From: Megalonaias nervosa
Lineage: Eukaryota > Mollusca > Bivalvia > Unionida > Unionidae
NCBI GenBank assembly: GCA_016617855.1
Contig: JAECUM010003190.1
Coordinates: 27,294 to 91,293, forward strand
Reading direction: 5' to 3'
Length of the DNA stretch: 64,000 nucleotides
The position numbers and the translations under genes were made by a program. The first letter of the stretch is position 1; the number at the start of each line of letters is the position of its first letter. The notes beneath the pieces were generated by a model. The model was not told where the DNA came from. It was given only the letters and a program-made list of their open reading frames with translations, and searched no databases. Below are positions 27,801 through 37,117 of this stretch, in pieces.

Positions 27801-30800
27801 TGAACTGAATTTCTAAAAAAAACATCAAATCCTGTAGACAAAGTTATCATTACATGTAATGGAATAAAATAAAATAAAATTTTTTTTAAAACTAACAAAC
27901 AATTAAATTACATATACATAACAATTAGAATTAATTGCAACATAGTTTCCAATATGCTCATTGGAAGTCTTATTGCCAAAAATACATAGTGTATGTAGAA
28001 ACCAAAGGTACATAAATGTTAAGCATGAGACAGACCATTTAACAGCATAAAAGAACTCTGACATTTTCAGACTGATTCTATAAAGAAAATAACTCGAGCA
28101 AGGTAATTAAAATCTTCAATAAATATATTTAGAAAATGCTTTCTCCAATTCTATTCTTAAACAGAAACTATTGTTTACACATTGATGCTTTTAGTTTCAA
28201 AAACTGTTTTTGTCTTCAAATGATAACTTGTGGAAATTGGGCCATGATAACAAGTGATAACTAGCAGGGGAAAGGGGAAATAGTCAATCAGCTATTAAAA
28301 TACATGTCTGTAAATCTGCAAAAATTTGTTCTGTCTGCAACAGTTGATACCAACACCTGAATGAAACATATCTGACTAGGACTTACCATACTGAGTTACT
28401 CGGGTGGGTTGATGGAGTATTTCAAAAGCCATAAACTATTCTAACTCCATTTTACATCAAAAAGAATCACAGGGCAAAGTCATTTTTGCTTTCATAATAG
28501 AAGAAGGTGAAGTTTACATTTTATCACTAACTTAGTTGCCCACTTCATCTAGTACAGTGGTTCCCCTCTTGAATGGCACCCCCTTACCAGCGGTCACCTG
28601 CTTCTTACAGCCAGAATCCCTTGGCACTGACAAGTTTGTGTTCAAAAGTACCCCTCAAAAATGGCCACCACTCTAACATGACCAGCGGCCAGCATATTAG
28701 TACAAAAATGTAAAATGTTCCCCTCACAAGCAGCCACTTTTTATTTCAAATGTGTCTAGAACCAATAATTAATTCATATTGTAAGGTAAGCAATCAGATT
28801 ATCTCTACTGTCAATATCTGTCTCCTGATGTCAGGTTTCCATTACTGAAAGAAGTGTTGGCTAAAGTACATGTAACACTAAGATTAATATTACATCATTA
28901 TATATAAAAGCCGACCTTTACAGGTAATGGGCTCAATAATGTTGTGATAGAGTTTTGGGCTTCACACATCTGTCGAGTTCTTCTCTTTTACAATTGCAAC
29001 TGGATGTAATTGTCAAGATCATAACATGGTCAGCATAGGCTAAATATAGATGTTGTGGATTAACACACACAGAGAAATTAACCTTGAACAAAACTGGGTA
29101 CCACACAAAGACCGAAAAATCACGTGACAATACATCTATCACTTCCTTTACGAAGAAGGCATTTCGTCCACTCTACAAAAGTTTTGTCTGCATATTAAAT
29201 CGCATAGAGTCAGCAATATCCTAATAAATCATGACCAAACATTAACATGTCATCACATAAATGGAGATGTATTACTTTAGATGAAACTCTGTTATTCTAC
29301 TTGACGACATCGGGAAGGGGGGGGGAACTTGCCAAACAATTTTATTTAGAAAAGACTTGACTAAAACAATTTTATACTGAAAAGACTTGAATAAACAATG
29401 TTGTAACTGATAAGGAGATTATTCAGCAGTAGTGGGAAAATGGAGTAAATGGAAAGAGAATTATGTATGTACCAAGATTTAAATGACATTTTTGAATGGT
29501 TTTGCAATGTGCATGACAATACCCGCTCGTATATCACACTTATGTCATGAATAAGATTAACCCTTTACCTCATAGAGTGTATGGCTTTTTAGCCCTTCAA
29601 TATGCATGTAGCAAAGTTACCCAGTGCAGTGCGCTATAAACAGAACACCTGATACCTATTCTACTCCATACACATAGGCCTGTTAAGCAGCGAAGTGTAT
29701 GTTACGTTTAACAGCAATTTTAACCATTTTACGTTTTTGGTACACATATATTATGTATGGGAATATTTAAGAGTAAAATCCTATCGTTATAGCTGTATAA
29801 TTATTTTTCACAGAAGAATTTTTTTTATGTGCTTTAAAATCTTGAGAGAACTTGTTCACCGTCAAGTCAGTGAAGCCACGTGACCAACCGCAGCTGCCAT
29901 TTCTCATACTCGAAATTTACAAGTTCTTTGTCTGCGTCTACATCACTAAATCAGCTGAATTTGATAATTTATAAAAACTAATGGCTTCCTACATCAGTAT
30001 CAGAGCCTTTACCTAAGTTATTGAAGCTTTCATAGTTGTGATTCTAATCGTGAAAACTCGAGTAAGTACTGATTGAAATCTGCAACCTCCATTTTGGAGT
30101 GGAGAATATGACCCAGTTACTTTAAATAGTGGATTTCGACCAGAGCATAAACAGTGACCATGTGATCTGACGTAATGGTTATTCACACCAGTGAATGTAG
30201 TATATAATAGGGGGTTTCCCTCGAAGGTGGCACTATGAAAACCCACTCAAAATGGCTAATGTTTACAGCAGGCATCAAAAGGCGCTTCCATGAGAATGGT
30301 GTAGAGGCGTCAAAAGGCACTTATATGCAAATCGGGTAGAGGCGTCCAAAGGCACTTCCATGCGAATGGAGTAGAGGCATTCAAAGGCGCTTGCATGAGG
30401 TAAAGGGTTAAGAACTATTAATGTATACAGTGGTCCCCCTCTTATACGGCCACTCCTTCTGCACCGGGAAAGTGGCCTTATAAGATGGGTGGCCTTTCCA
30501 GAGGGGTGCTAAATTTTTTGTGAGAAGTATATGTAATGTATGTAGTAAGAAAGCTACATTCTTCAAAGCATTTAATATCTTCATTTAATATCTTCATTTA
30601 AAAGTAACATTAATTATTAAAAGGTTCTTGTTATAACAATAGACTTATTAGAACTGAATATGCATTAATAGTTCTTATTCTTGATGTCAGCATGATATGC
30701 GAGTGGGTGTTGCTGTCATGCACATTGCAAAACCATTCAAAAATGTCATTTAAATCTTGGTACATACATAATTCTTTTTCCATTTGCTCCATTTTCCCAT

Positions 30801-33800
30801 GCTGCTGAATAACCTCCTTATTGGTTACGATGTTGTTTATTCAAGTCTTTTCAACATAAAATTGTTTTATTCGAGTCTCTTCTACCTAAAATTGTTCGGC
30901 AAGTCCCCCTTCCCCACCTCACCCGATGTCGTCGAGTAGAATAACTGACTTTTTTCTAAAATAATTGTCTCCGTTTACGTGATGACATGTTACTGTTTGG
31001 TAATGATTTATTCGAATGTTGCTAAGTGTATGTGATTTAATTATGCAGATGAAACTTTTGTAGAGCGGTCGAAATGCCTTCTTCGTAAAGAAAGCGACAA
31101 ATGTGTTGTCACATGATTTTTCGGTCTTTGTCTGGTACCCTGTTTAGTTCAAAGTTGATTTCTCTGTGTGTGTGTCTGCACAAAATCTATTTTTAGCCTA
31201 TGCTGACCCTGTTATGATCTTGACAATTACGTCCGGTTGTAATCATCAATGTTGCCAACTACAAGACTGATAAAACAATTTTTCTGCATTTAAACAAAAT
31301 GCCATGTGTTTTTAAAGGCAGCGATCTTGTCATGTGATTCATTAGTCGCTGTCTGGTACTCTATTGTATATATATTTCTTCACACTAAGTGAGAGAAGCC
31401 AAAACGGCTTCAATATGTATGCAGATTTGACCTGAACAATAGCACCTCGCAGCTGTTAGGATTTGTAATCTTGACAATTATTGTCAGTAGTAATAGCCAC
31501 TAATTATGAAAGTGAACAAGCTCAACATGTAACTAAGGGAAGCCATAAAAGCTATCAAACCATTTTCCCGCTGACTTGTGTATTGTACATCAATACCGCC
31601 ACTTCTCAGCTGTTACTACTGTTCAATAATTGTAATCTTAACAATTATCAGAGTGACTAAACCGGACATCTCATGATAACACAGCAGTAAAGCTAATCGG
31701 ATTACGTGTACTTACCTTTTTGCATGGATTAAAATTTGAGTCTTTCTCGGCTTTATGGAAGACATGTGGCTTCTCGTGATGTGTAAATGATATAAAATTA
31801 ACCTTAGTGGTACATGTACTTTAGTCAACACCTCTTTCAGTAACGAAAACCTGACATCGGGAAACAGAAATCGGATTACTTAACACACGTTATGAATAAA
31901 ATACTGGTTCTGGATAAATATTACAAAATAAAATGCAGCCACTCGTGAGGGGTAAATTTTATATTTTTGCACTAATATGCTGGCCGCTGGTCGCATTAGC
32001 GAGGTGGCATTTCATGAGGGGTACTTTTGAACACAAACTTGTCGGTGCCGATGGATTCTGGCCGTAAGGAGTGGGTGGCAGCTGGTCAGGGGGACCGTTC
32101 AAAAGGGGGACCACTGTATTCAGTTGAAATAAGTCTATTCTTAAGACAAGAAGAACCTTTTAATAATTAATGTTACTTTTAAACGAAAATATCAAATGCT
32201 TTGAATTATGTAGCTTTCTTACTATGTACATTACATATACTTCTCACAAAAAATTTAGTCCCCCTCTGGAAAGGCCACTTGTCTTATAAGGTCACTTTCC
32301 CAGTGCAGAAGGGGTGGCCATATAAGAAGGGGACCACAGTAGCATGAGCCCCCAAGACCCAGAACTGCAATCACATAATGTGATGGCAGATCTGGGTCTA
32401 TGTTAACATGTTTGTTTGGATTAATCAGTACAACAAACACAGACCAAGATCTGCCAGTGCACATCATAATGGCAAATTAAGGTCTATGTTGTCCATACTT
32501 TGTTCCAACATGCCTCAAACATTAGTATATATGGCACTGAATTTCAAAATAGTGTTCACTACTGGTCAAGTTTACTTGTGTGTAAAACCATGAAATTTTC
32601 ATCTTTTGAATAAAACATACTTCAAAATATACTGCTGATGATATTCATTGACAATGATGAAAATAAATGTGAATAAATTATTAGCTTTCTGATTTACCAT
32701 TCTGGGGGTAACCTGGATGCTCTTGAATTGGCAATGCCCAACTCTGGATCAATAGTGCCACTCTTTGGGACCAAGGCCATGCGGTCATCTGCCAGCTGCA
32801 CATAGAAGATAAAGCGAGTTACAGTATGAATTGTAAAATTTTTAAAGACATCCTGAAAAAAAATTTATTAAAGCTATATTTTCCGAAACTTCTAAAAATA
32901 GCCTTGTTTTTTAAACATCAATCTGAAAATGACAAACGATAATGTGATACCTGGGTCACTCTGATTTCTGATCAGGCATAAAAAAAAGTATTTCTGGTCA
33001 GCAGATCTTCCCTGTTTTTCATTGCCAAAAATTGCACTTTTTTCCCCCAGGGTAACAAAAATTACAAAAATAAAATCAATAAAAAAAAAAATTCCTGGAA
33101 ATTGATCTGTACGTCCGAGCCAGTGAAGCCCAGTACTTGAAGCACATAGTATATTATTTATCCTAATCATCATGATTTATACAATATCTGAAAACAAGAA
33201 AAAATAACCTACCTACCTACCCTAATTTTAAAACCAGTGCAATAGGAAACAGATATTGTGGGCAGCCTCAAACCCCTCCAATATTCTAAGTGAAATGTCC
33301 ATTAGACTTGTCAAACAAGTCTAATATGCCTGAGAAATTAACTATTGTGCTGACAAAATGGGGAATTTTCTTGTGAAATACAGCTACTATTCTTTTAAGG
33401 TTAAAATGAATAATAAATACTGAGTTAAAAACTTAACTAACATGTGTTTCAGACATTTTATCATGATGATCCTGTGTGTCCATGAAAAAAAAAAATCTGT
33501 ATTTCAAGCCCCGCTAAATGGGAGTCAGAGATAGGTTAATAAACGCCAGAGATACGAATTCCCGTAATTCTAGTTCTAGTATCTAAAAGAGTCAACATCT
33601 TACATTTCAGATCCATACTAAAGTGACCACACACTAGTTTTACAATGAGAGATGCCTCCCCTGACACTTGTGTTTTTTAGGTAACTGTCTTATTGCCTAA
33701 CTAAGGGCACTGTGTAGCATGTTCTGAGGCTGACTAACATCAGAACTCAAAGTCAAATTTTAGGAATATGTCACACACATTGCAGCCCATATAAATGCTA

Positions 33801-36800
33801 TTCCACAAACTGAAGTCATATTGCTTTAGATGGACTTTACTTACTTACTCAGATGTCTTTTTCATGTAAATTCAAGTTCTCATACAAGCAAATTGGTTAA
33901 AAGGATGATGAGTATCTTGAACGCAACTAAGCTACTTGAACACTTTCTTCAATATTAATATAATTTTATTCATTTTGTTAAAGAAATACTTCAACTTAAT
34001 CTGATTTCAGCATTACTTGCTTCCATCACATTCCAGCCAAATGAAATTTTGGTTAACGGAACTTGAAAACATGTCTATTTGCTTGTGTGAGAATTTGAAT
34101 TTATTAGAAAAAAAGACATAAAAGTAAAGTCCATCTAAAGCAATTGGACTTTAATTTGTAGAAGAGAGTCAATATGGGCTGCCAAGTGTGAGTGATATTC
34201 CTGAAAATTTGACTTCTCGTTCCCATTGCAGTAGACCTCAGAACATGCTACAATGCACTATTATTTAGGTAATAAGACAGCAACCTAAAAACAAAAATAT
34301 CAGGGGAGGTGTCTTACATTGTAGGACTAGACCACACACAAGATAACCATGCATAAAGAGTCATATGCTAAACTGATTGAGATTTATTTTAACACTGAGA
34401 GGATACCATATTTTACTCACAGAGGCTGATGAAGTTTATCAAAAACAAAACATTAACACTGTATTTGCATGTACCATCATTCCCAAGATCATGTATGGTA
34501 GGTTTCTACAATATCGTGGATTCTATGGTATCATTAAATTTTGATTTTTCAGCATTTTTCTGCATAGTGCCACCTATCATGTACTTATATACACTACAAG
34601 ACCATAAGTTACTAGTTCTGCAAAACCAATTGATTTTGGGAAAATGTTAGGATTGCTGACAAGTACACTAGTTTAAAAATACACCCATGAATATCACTAT
34701 TTCCAAATAATGGCCATACCCCATGTTCTCAAATGAATCTATATCTTCTTAAAATAGCTATTATTGTAACAAATCAATTAACCAATCTGTCATCTGATAA
34801 TGTCCAATGATGTTATGCAAGAGTTATATCACATGATTACCATATTTGTCAAGAACCAAGAGATGGAGTCTGTGGTAGCAAATAAGAATCAAATGTGAAT
34901 TATGGACTGTTGTTGTTTCCTGGTGGCCTTTGCGTTTGACAGGTGTTGACTTTAAAACTTGTTGTACACGATTTATTACTTTTCACTGGAACACTTGGAG
35001 TTGTTTAAACAGTCTGAGGTCTGCATGTACTTTCATACTCATGTTGGCAGTCCATTCTCAGCGACAATCCCGGTACAACTCTCCATGTCACAGGTGGTTA
35101 CAGGTGCATTTCTTTAATTCTCTGAGATTGAGAAGTTTCATTTGGACAGCACAGGTGGCAGAATAAGTGCCATGGAAGTAGCATCAATTTTCAAGTTGAT
35201 TCACACGTTGTGCAACATATACATCAAGTTCCCATCATTAGGACAAGAATATGCCATCGTATAAATATTTTTTTTTATGGTCTTACATGATATTATTATT
35301 AACTCCCCTTGCTTATCATGGAACTATACGGCGTCTGTTATCGATCGTTTCCTGAAGTCATCATTTAAACTGGAAATTAAACGCATTTTAATATTGAACA
35401 AAGAGCCACAAACAGACATACAGTCCTACCCGTTTATGTCGACATCCTCGGGCCCGAGGAAGTATTGTCGACATAGGCGGATGTTGAGATAAGGGGGGTC
35501 TGAAAAAAGATACAAGTTAAATTCGTCAGTAAGGGGTGACCTGTCGTCAGTGAGTAGTTACACTTTGAGAAAACAAACAATGCAAATTTTGATTACATGA
35601 AGACAAAACCAGTGTCAAATACACTGGTATATTGACAAATTACATTTTGGTTAACTTTGTGTAATAAAATCCACAATAAAATATTGCATTGGTCACATCC
35701 TGATATGAAAAACATTCACTACGATTATTCAATGTCGGCATAAGCACATGGTTGCATAGTTGTTATTTACATGCTTGGAGTACATGTACTTAAATTGGCC
35801 TAGATTTTGGTCAGTCTGTTCCCATCTTACTGAGGCTACCAAAGGGATGGGGCTATTCACAGGGAAATGAAAATCTGTCAACAAGTTGGTTTAAACAGTA
35901 CTTGTATTTAGTTAACAGAAGTCATCGTGAAAAGCACAAAAAAGCGAACAAGAGATATGCGGCTGATATGATTAATAAGGCATAATATTGTATACATTGA
36001 CACATGCTAATGAGGTATTAAAAGAAAATGATTCTTACAATACAATATTGTAACAATGTCAGCTCAATACATTTAAAATTTTTCACAGACGTCTTTGCGA
36101 GATGCCCCACCCTCAACTTCCTTAACAGCCAGATATTTAGTTTCCAGAGACTGTAAATTTAATCTGCGTTTACACTGCCATTGGTAGCCATCGTAAATAT
36201 AAATAAAGTTAAAAAGGAAACTTTCACAGCACAATAAACTTGTTTTAATCACCGATCACTTTGGAAAATGCAAGAATCAGATCAGATTTCGTTGCTTTTA
36301 TTTAAGTCGCCGCGAGAGGCCAACTTTATAGGACCAAACAAAAGCCTGTTTTTTTTATCTGACGCGACATTAAAGCCTGGCGGCAAGATCAACTAATTGT
36401 TGAATAAAGTACAGGTCGGAACTGGCCGCTTGCCGACATAAATGATTAGGTGAGAAAATTAAAGCCTGGCGGCAAGATCAACTAATTGTTGAACAAAGTT
36501 TGGGTCGGAACTGGCAGCTGGTCGACATAAATGATAAGGCGGTAAAATTAAGCCTGGCAGCAAGATCAACTAATTGTTGAACAAAGTATGGGTCGGAACT
36601 GGCAGCTTGTCGACATAAATGATTAGAAAACAAAGGATTTGTTCAAGCTGGGACCAAGGGCTTCTGTCGACATGTACGTTTATTTTTTTTATCTCGACGT
36701 CGACATAAGCATGACAATTTTGGTAGTAATAGTAGACCAAGGGACCGGGACTTTGCTTTTTTGTCGAAATAGGCGGCCTGTCGACATAAGTGATGTCGAT

Positions 36801-36906
36801 ATAAGTGGGTAGGACTGTATATGATATCTTGACGGTCAGTGTTTTTATTTACTTATTCGGCGATCGCAAGCTTTAAGTCCCACGATACCATAACACCCCT
36901 GTATAA

Positions 36907-36961
<55 letters not shown>

Positions 36962-37117
36962 TAGATAGATAGATAGACACATATATATATAACATCAGAT
37001 ACTCGACTGTAAATTTTTCTAATTTACTGTACTCACTTGCTCTGAAAATATGTTGCGACTTTGAAGGGCATTATTCCTCATTAAAATGAAAACTTCTGTT
37101 AAACTACGAGTTGCCAT
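9674..37117 (-). CDS. STX16: Syntaxin-16, complete gene of 8 coding exons
   Basis: Qa-SNARE of the trans-Golgi network, needed for endosome-to-TGN vesicle fusion. Exons: 37,037-37,117; 32,698-32,795; 25,720-25,772; 21,795-21,901; 17,891-18,053; 17,306-17,421; 12,237-12,380; 9,674-9,856. All introns have GT/AG borders and the phases join without a break: 945 nt, 314 residues plus stop. The start [10 protein letters not shown] matches the family N-terminus. Residues about 60-190 form the Habc region, about 219-281 the SNARE motif with zero-layer Gln at 254, and about 292-312 a C-terminal membrane anchor. Compared with the human protein, a short segment between EQ (residue 27) and LADDRM is absent; that segment is alternatively spliced in vertebrates. 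Introns range from 0.5 to 6.9 kb and are full of mobile elements. No stops or frameshifts are seen. Confidence 0.95.
9857..11184. other. STX16 intron 7, AT-rich part
   Basis: No coding or repeat structure recognised besides simple AT-rich sequence. Confidence 0.5.
11185..11390 (-). repeat. tRNA-derived SINE, family S2
   Basis: On the minus strand: A-box-like tggcttagtggttagg, B-box ggtttgaatcc, then a body ending in aaataccataaccaaacc. Same family as 1,745-1,945. Confidence 0.75.
11486..11502. repeat. (GT)n microsatellite
   Basis: Short gtgtgtgt run. Confidence 0.9.
11516..11773 (-). repeat. tRNA-derived SINE, family S1
   Basis: Minus strand: head accgctctggtggcctt, A-box tagtggttagagc, B-box ggttcaaaccc, then a conserved body ending near 11,516 (tgtctgcagtgtggcag on the plus strand). 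A near twin lies at 22,630-22,896. Confidence 0.85.
12237..12380 (-). CDS. STX16: STX16 exon 7, N-terminal SNARE motif
   Basis: Acceptor gttacag|GGT, donor GATCAG|GTTATT. It encodes GFTTVQL then the first half of the SNARE helix ([15 protein letters not shown]). The last codon is the zero-layer Gln. Confidence 0.96.
12470..13110. repeat. Two diverged direct copies in intron 6
   Basis: The segments around 12,505-12,620 and 12,975-13,085 share motifs such as cacaaaattaa/cataaaattaa and ctttctcaaatg in the same order. This is an old local duplication; the ORFs over it are not coding. Confidence 0.45.
13111..15200. other. STX16 intron 6, nothing recognised
   Basis: AT-rich sequence with a short (GT)n at about 14,115. 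No gene or repeat end seen. Confidence 0.5.
15203..16872. mobile_element. pogo/Tigger-like non-autonomous element
   Basis: The ends read TA-CAGTAAAAACTGTTATGAG and the reverse complement of CAGTAAAACATGTTATGAG; over 24 bp about 21 agree. TA lies outside at both ends. The sub-terminal tgagtgacc and tgagagacc motifs fit this class. No transposase frame remains. An (AAT)n run and a palindromic MITE lie inside. Confidence 0.7.
15567..15663. repeat. Palindromic MITE inside the pogo-like element
   Basis: 'agtcttgttccctgctttg' plus 'tatgctcc' is repeated inverted as 'ggagcatacaaagcgggg' plus 'aaccagact', with a loop of about 40 bp. Confidence 0.75.
17306..17421 (-). CDS. STX16: STX16 exon 6
   Basis: Acceptor gtttaag|AA, donor GAAAAG|GTAATG. 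It encodes [12 protein letters not shown] and an acidic linker before the SNARE motif. Confidence 0.94.
17891..18053 (-). CDS. STX16: STX16 exon 5
   Basis: Acceptor tattgcag|ATG, donor TTACGCA|GTGAGT. It encodes the second and third Habc helices ([23 protein letters not shown]). Confidence 0.95.
18430..18590. mobile_element. Fragment of a pogo-like element end
   Basis: It contains 'tatcgacttaacaggggtcg', 'gagataagcaggg' and the terminal-type 'gaataagtgggtttgattgta', like sub-terminal repeats of pogo-type elements. The other end was not found. Confidence 0.4.
18819..18926. repeat. 53-54-bp tandem duplication
   Basis: Two almost identical copies of 'gaattcagcatgcatc', then 'ctgtgtcaaaggctttc', then 'aaagttttatctt'. 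Confidence 0.9.
18927..19515. other. STX16 intron 4, nothing recognised
   Basis: Two loosely similar segments share 'cctcaagatcaaggtt'/'cctcaaggtcaagatc' at about 19,240 and 19,380. Otherwise plain intron. Confidence 0.5.
19520..20450. repeat. 38-bp GC-rich minisatellite, about 25 units
   Basis: The unit is 'tgccacaaggagtgtccca' followed by 'cactacagccatgtccccc', period 38 bp where I counted it (20,041, 20,079, 20,117, 20,155). Long frames across it (up to 163 codons) come from the scarcity of stop triplets in the unit. It lies within STX16 intron 4. Confidence 0.93.
20451..21590. other. STX16 intron 4, mostly featureless
   Basis: Around 21,200-21,310 there are repeats of 'ggtggtctctcatgacagg' and 'gtggtac' type, like sub-terminal motifs of the pogo-like family. 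Otherwise nothing. Confidence 0.45.
21595..21760. repeat. Palindromic repeat, 'agatctgggtct' family
   Basis: Facing motifs 'gagatctgctgtaaaagcac' and 'ggcagatcagagtctg', with 'ctggcacattattattat' between, as in the copies at 5,485 and 32,345. Confidence 0.5.
21795..21901 (-). CDS. STX16: STX16 exon 4
   Basis: Acceptor ttgtag|TG, donor ACGCAG|GTAGTA. It encodes [18 protein letters not shown] and the acidic [14 protein letters not shown] segment typical of syntaxin-16. Confidence 0.96.
22022..22100 (-). repeat. tRNA-derived sequence (SINE head or tRNA pseudogene)
   Basis: Minus strand: tagctcagttggtaaagc (A box), an anticodon-like loop CTCCTAA (CCT) and gggttcaatac (B box). The acceptor arm does not pair well, so I do not call a tRNA gene. 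Confidence 0.55.
22630..22896 (-). repeat. tRNA-derived SINE, family S1
   Basis: Minus strand head gaccgctccggtggcc, A-box tagtggttagagc, B-box gggtttgatccc, then the body shared with 11,516-11,773. It lies in STX16 intron 3-4 territory, in reverse order to the gene numbering. Confidence 0.88.
22897..25719. other. STX16 intron 3, AT-rich
   Basis: It contains an (AG)n run at 24,342-24,361 and a poly-A run at about 24,493. No gene or transposon ends recognised. Confidence 0.55.
25720..25772 (-). CDS. STX16: STX16 exon 3
   Basis: A 53-bp exon: acceptor attttag|GG, donor AAAAGA|GTAAGT. It encodes [13 protein letters not shown], the start of the Habc region. Confidence 0.95.
25962..25986. repeat. 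(AAT)n microsatellite
   Basis: Eight aat triplets in STX16 intron 2. Confidence 0.95.
25987..26968. other. STX16 intron 2, nothing recognised
   Basis: AT-rich. A weak relative of the palindromic repeat family lies at about 26,285-26,345. Confidence 0.5.
26974..27923 (-). mobile_element. Solo LTR of an LTR retrotransposon
   Basis: On the minus strand the element begins TGTTATGTATAT and ends CACGTAACA, giving terminal TGTTA/TAACA. ATTAG lies directly outside both ends (26,969-26,973 and 27,924-27,928), a perfect 5-bp target duplication. It aligns through most of its length with the plus-strand copy at 62,121-63,040. An internal segment of about 85 bp is duplicated at 27,035-27,225. No coding region is attached, so this is a solo LTR. 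Confidence 0.8.
27924..28554. other. STX16 intron 2, nothing recognised
   Basis: AT-rich sequence between the solo LTR and the pogo-like cluster. Confidence 0.5.
28557..29556. mobile_element. pogo-like element A, left copy
   Basis: Starts TA-CAGTGGTTCCCCTC. The whole stretch is repeated inverted at 30,690-32,119, for example ctttacgaagaaggcatttc at about 29,147 against its complement near 31,075. No transposase frame. It is cut at 29,557 by a TTAA MITE. Confidence 0.65.
29561..30407. mobile_element. piggyBac-like MITE with TTAA target duplication
   Basis: TTAA at 29,557-29,560 and 30,408-30,411. Perfect 13-bp inverted ends CCCTTTACCTCAT / ATGAGGTAAAGGG. Near the right end (30,270-30,402) there are about four diverged 38-bp tandem units containing 'gtagaggcgtcaaaaggcac'. 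No coding capacity. Confidence 0.8.
30427..30665. mobile_element. pogo-like element B, left arm
   Basis: Starts TA-CAGTGGTCCCCCTC; the inverted partner arm is at 32,122-32,338. Sub-terminal 'ttatacggccactcc' and 'gtggccttataag' are mirrored there. Confidence 0.65.
30690..32119. mobile_element. pogo-like element A, inverted copy inside B
   Basis: Reverse complement of 28,557-29,556 and beyond, ending GGGGGACCACTG-TA. It lies between the two arms of element B. Confidence 0.65.
32122..32338. mobile_element. pogo-like element B, right arm
   Basis: Inverted copy of 30,427-30,665, ending GGGGACCACAG-TA. Confidence 0.65.
32345..32470. repeat. Palindromic repeat, 'agatctgggtct' family
   Basis: 'agacccagaactgc' opposite 'ggcagatctgggtct', then a second partial copy 'agaccaagatctgcc'. 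Confidence 0.6.
32698..32795 (-). CDS. STX16: STX16 exon 2
   Basis: Acceptor tgtgcag|CTG; donor GAATG|GTAAAT. It encodes LADDRMALV, the linker, and PPE, then two bases of Trp60. Confidence 0.95.
32796..33612. other. STX16 intron 1, 3' part
   Basis: No features beyond a small hairpin at about 33,312 (ttagacttg / caagtctaa). Confidence 0.5.
33615..34345. mobile_element. Fold-back element with arms of about 270-290 bp
   Basis: The left arm from 33,620 (gaccacacactag) is mirrored by the right arm ending at about 34,340 (ctagaccacacac). Inner landmarks include 'ctttagatggactttactt' and its inverse at about 34,125. No coding frame. Confidence 0.75.
34346..35418. other. STX16 intron 1, nothing recognised
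   Basis: I looked here for the extra N-terminal exon found in vertebrate syntaxin-16 and did not see a match. Confidence 0.5.
35421..36817. mobile_element. pogo-like non-autonomous element with internal tandem repeat
   Basis: TA lies outside both ends (35,419-35,420 and 36,818-36,819). Perfect terminal CAGTCCTACCC / GGGTAGGACTG, then repeated sub-terminal 'tgtcgacataagtg' motifs. No transposase. An 89-bp tandem array lies inside at 36,370-36,627. Confidence 0.75.
36370..36627. repeat. 89-bp tandem repeat, three units
   Basis: Units start at 36,370, 36,459 and 36,548 with 'ttaaagcctggcggcaagat' and contain 'gtcggaactggc' and 'cgacataaatgat'. Confidence 0.9.
36907..36985. repeat. (TA)n(GATA)n microsatellite
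   Basis: About 25 TA pairs followed by gata repeats, in STX16 intron 1 just inside exon 1. Confidence 0.95.
37037..37117 (-). CDS. STX16: STX16 exon 1
   Basis: Codons 1-27. The ATG is at 37,115-37,117. The exon ends in phase 0 at GAGCAA|GTGAGT. It matches the conserved syntaxin-16 N-terminus (RNN, then SEQ). Confidence 0.93.

Noticed and set aside
36907..36985. Cruciform or replication origin at the (TA)n run
   Set aside because: A plain microsatellite with no further supporting signal.
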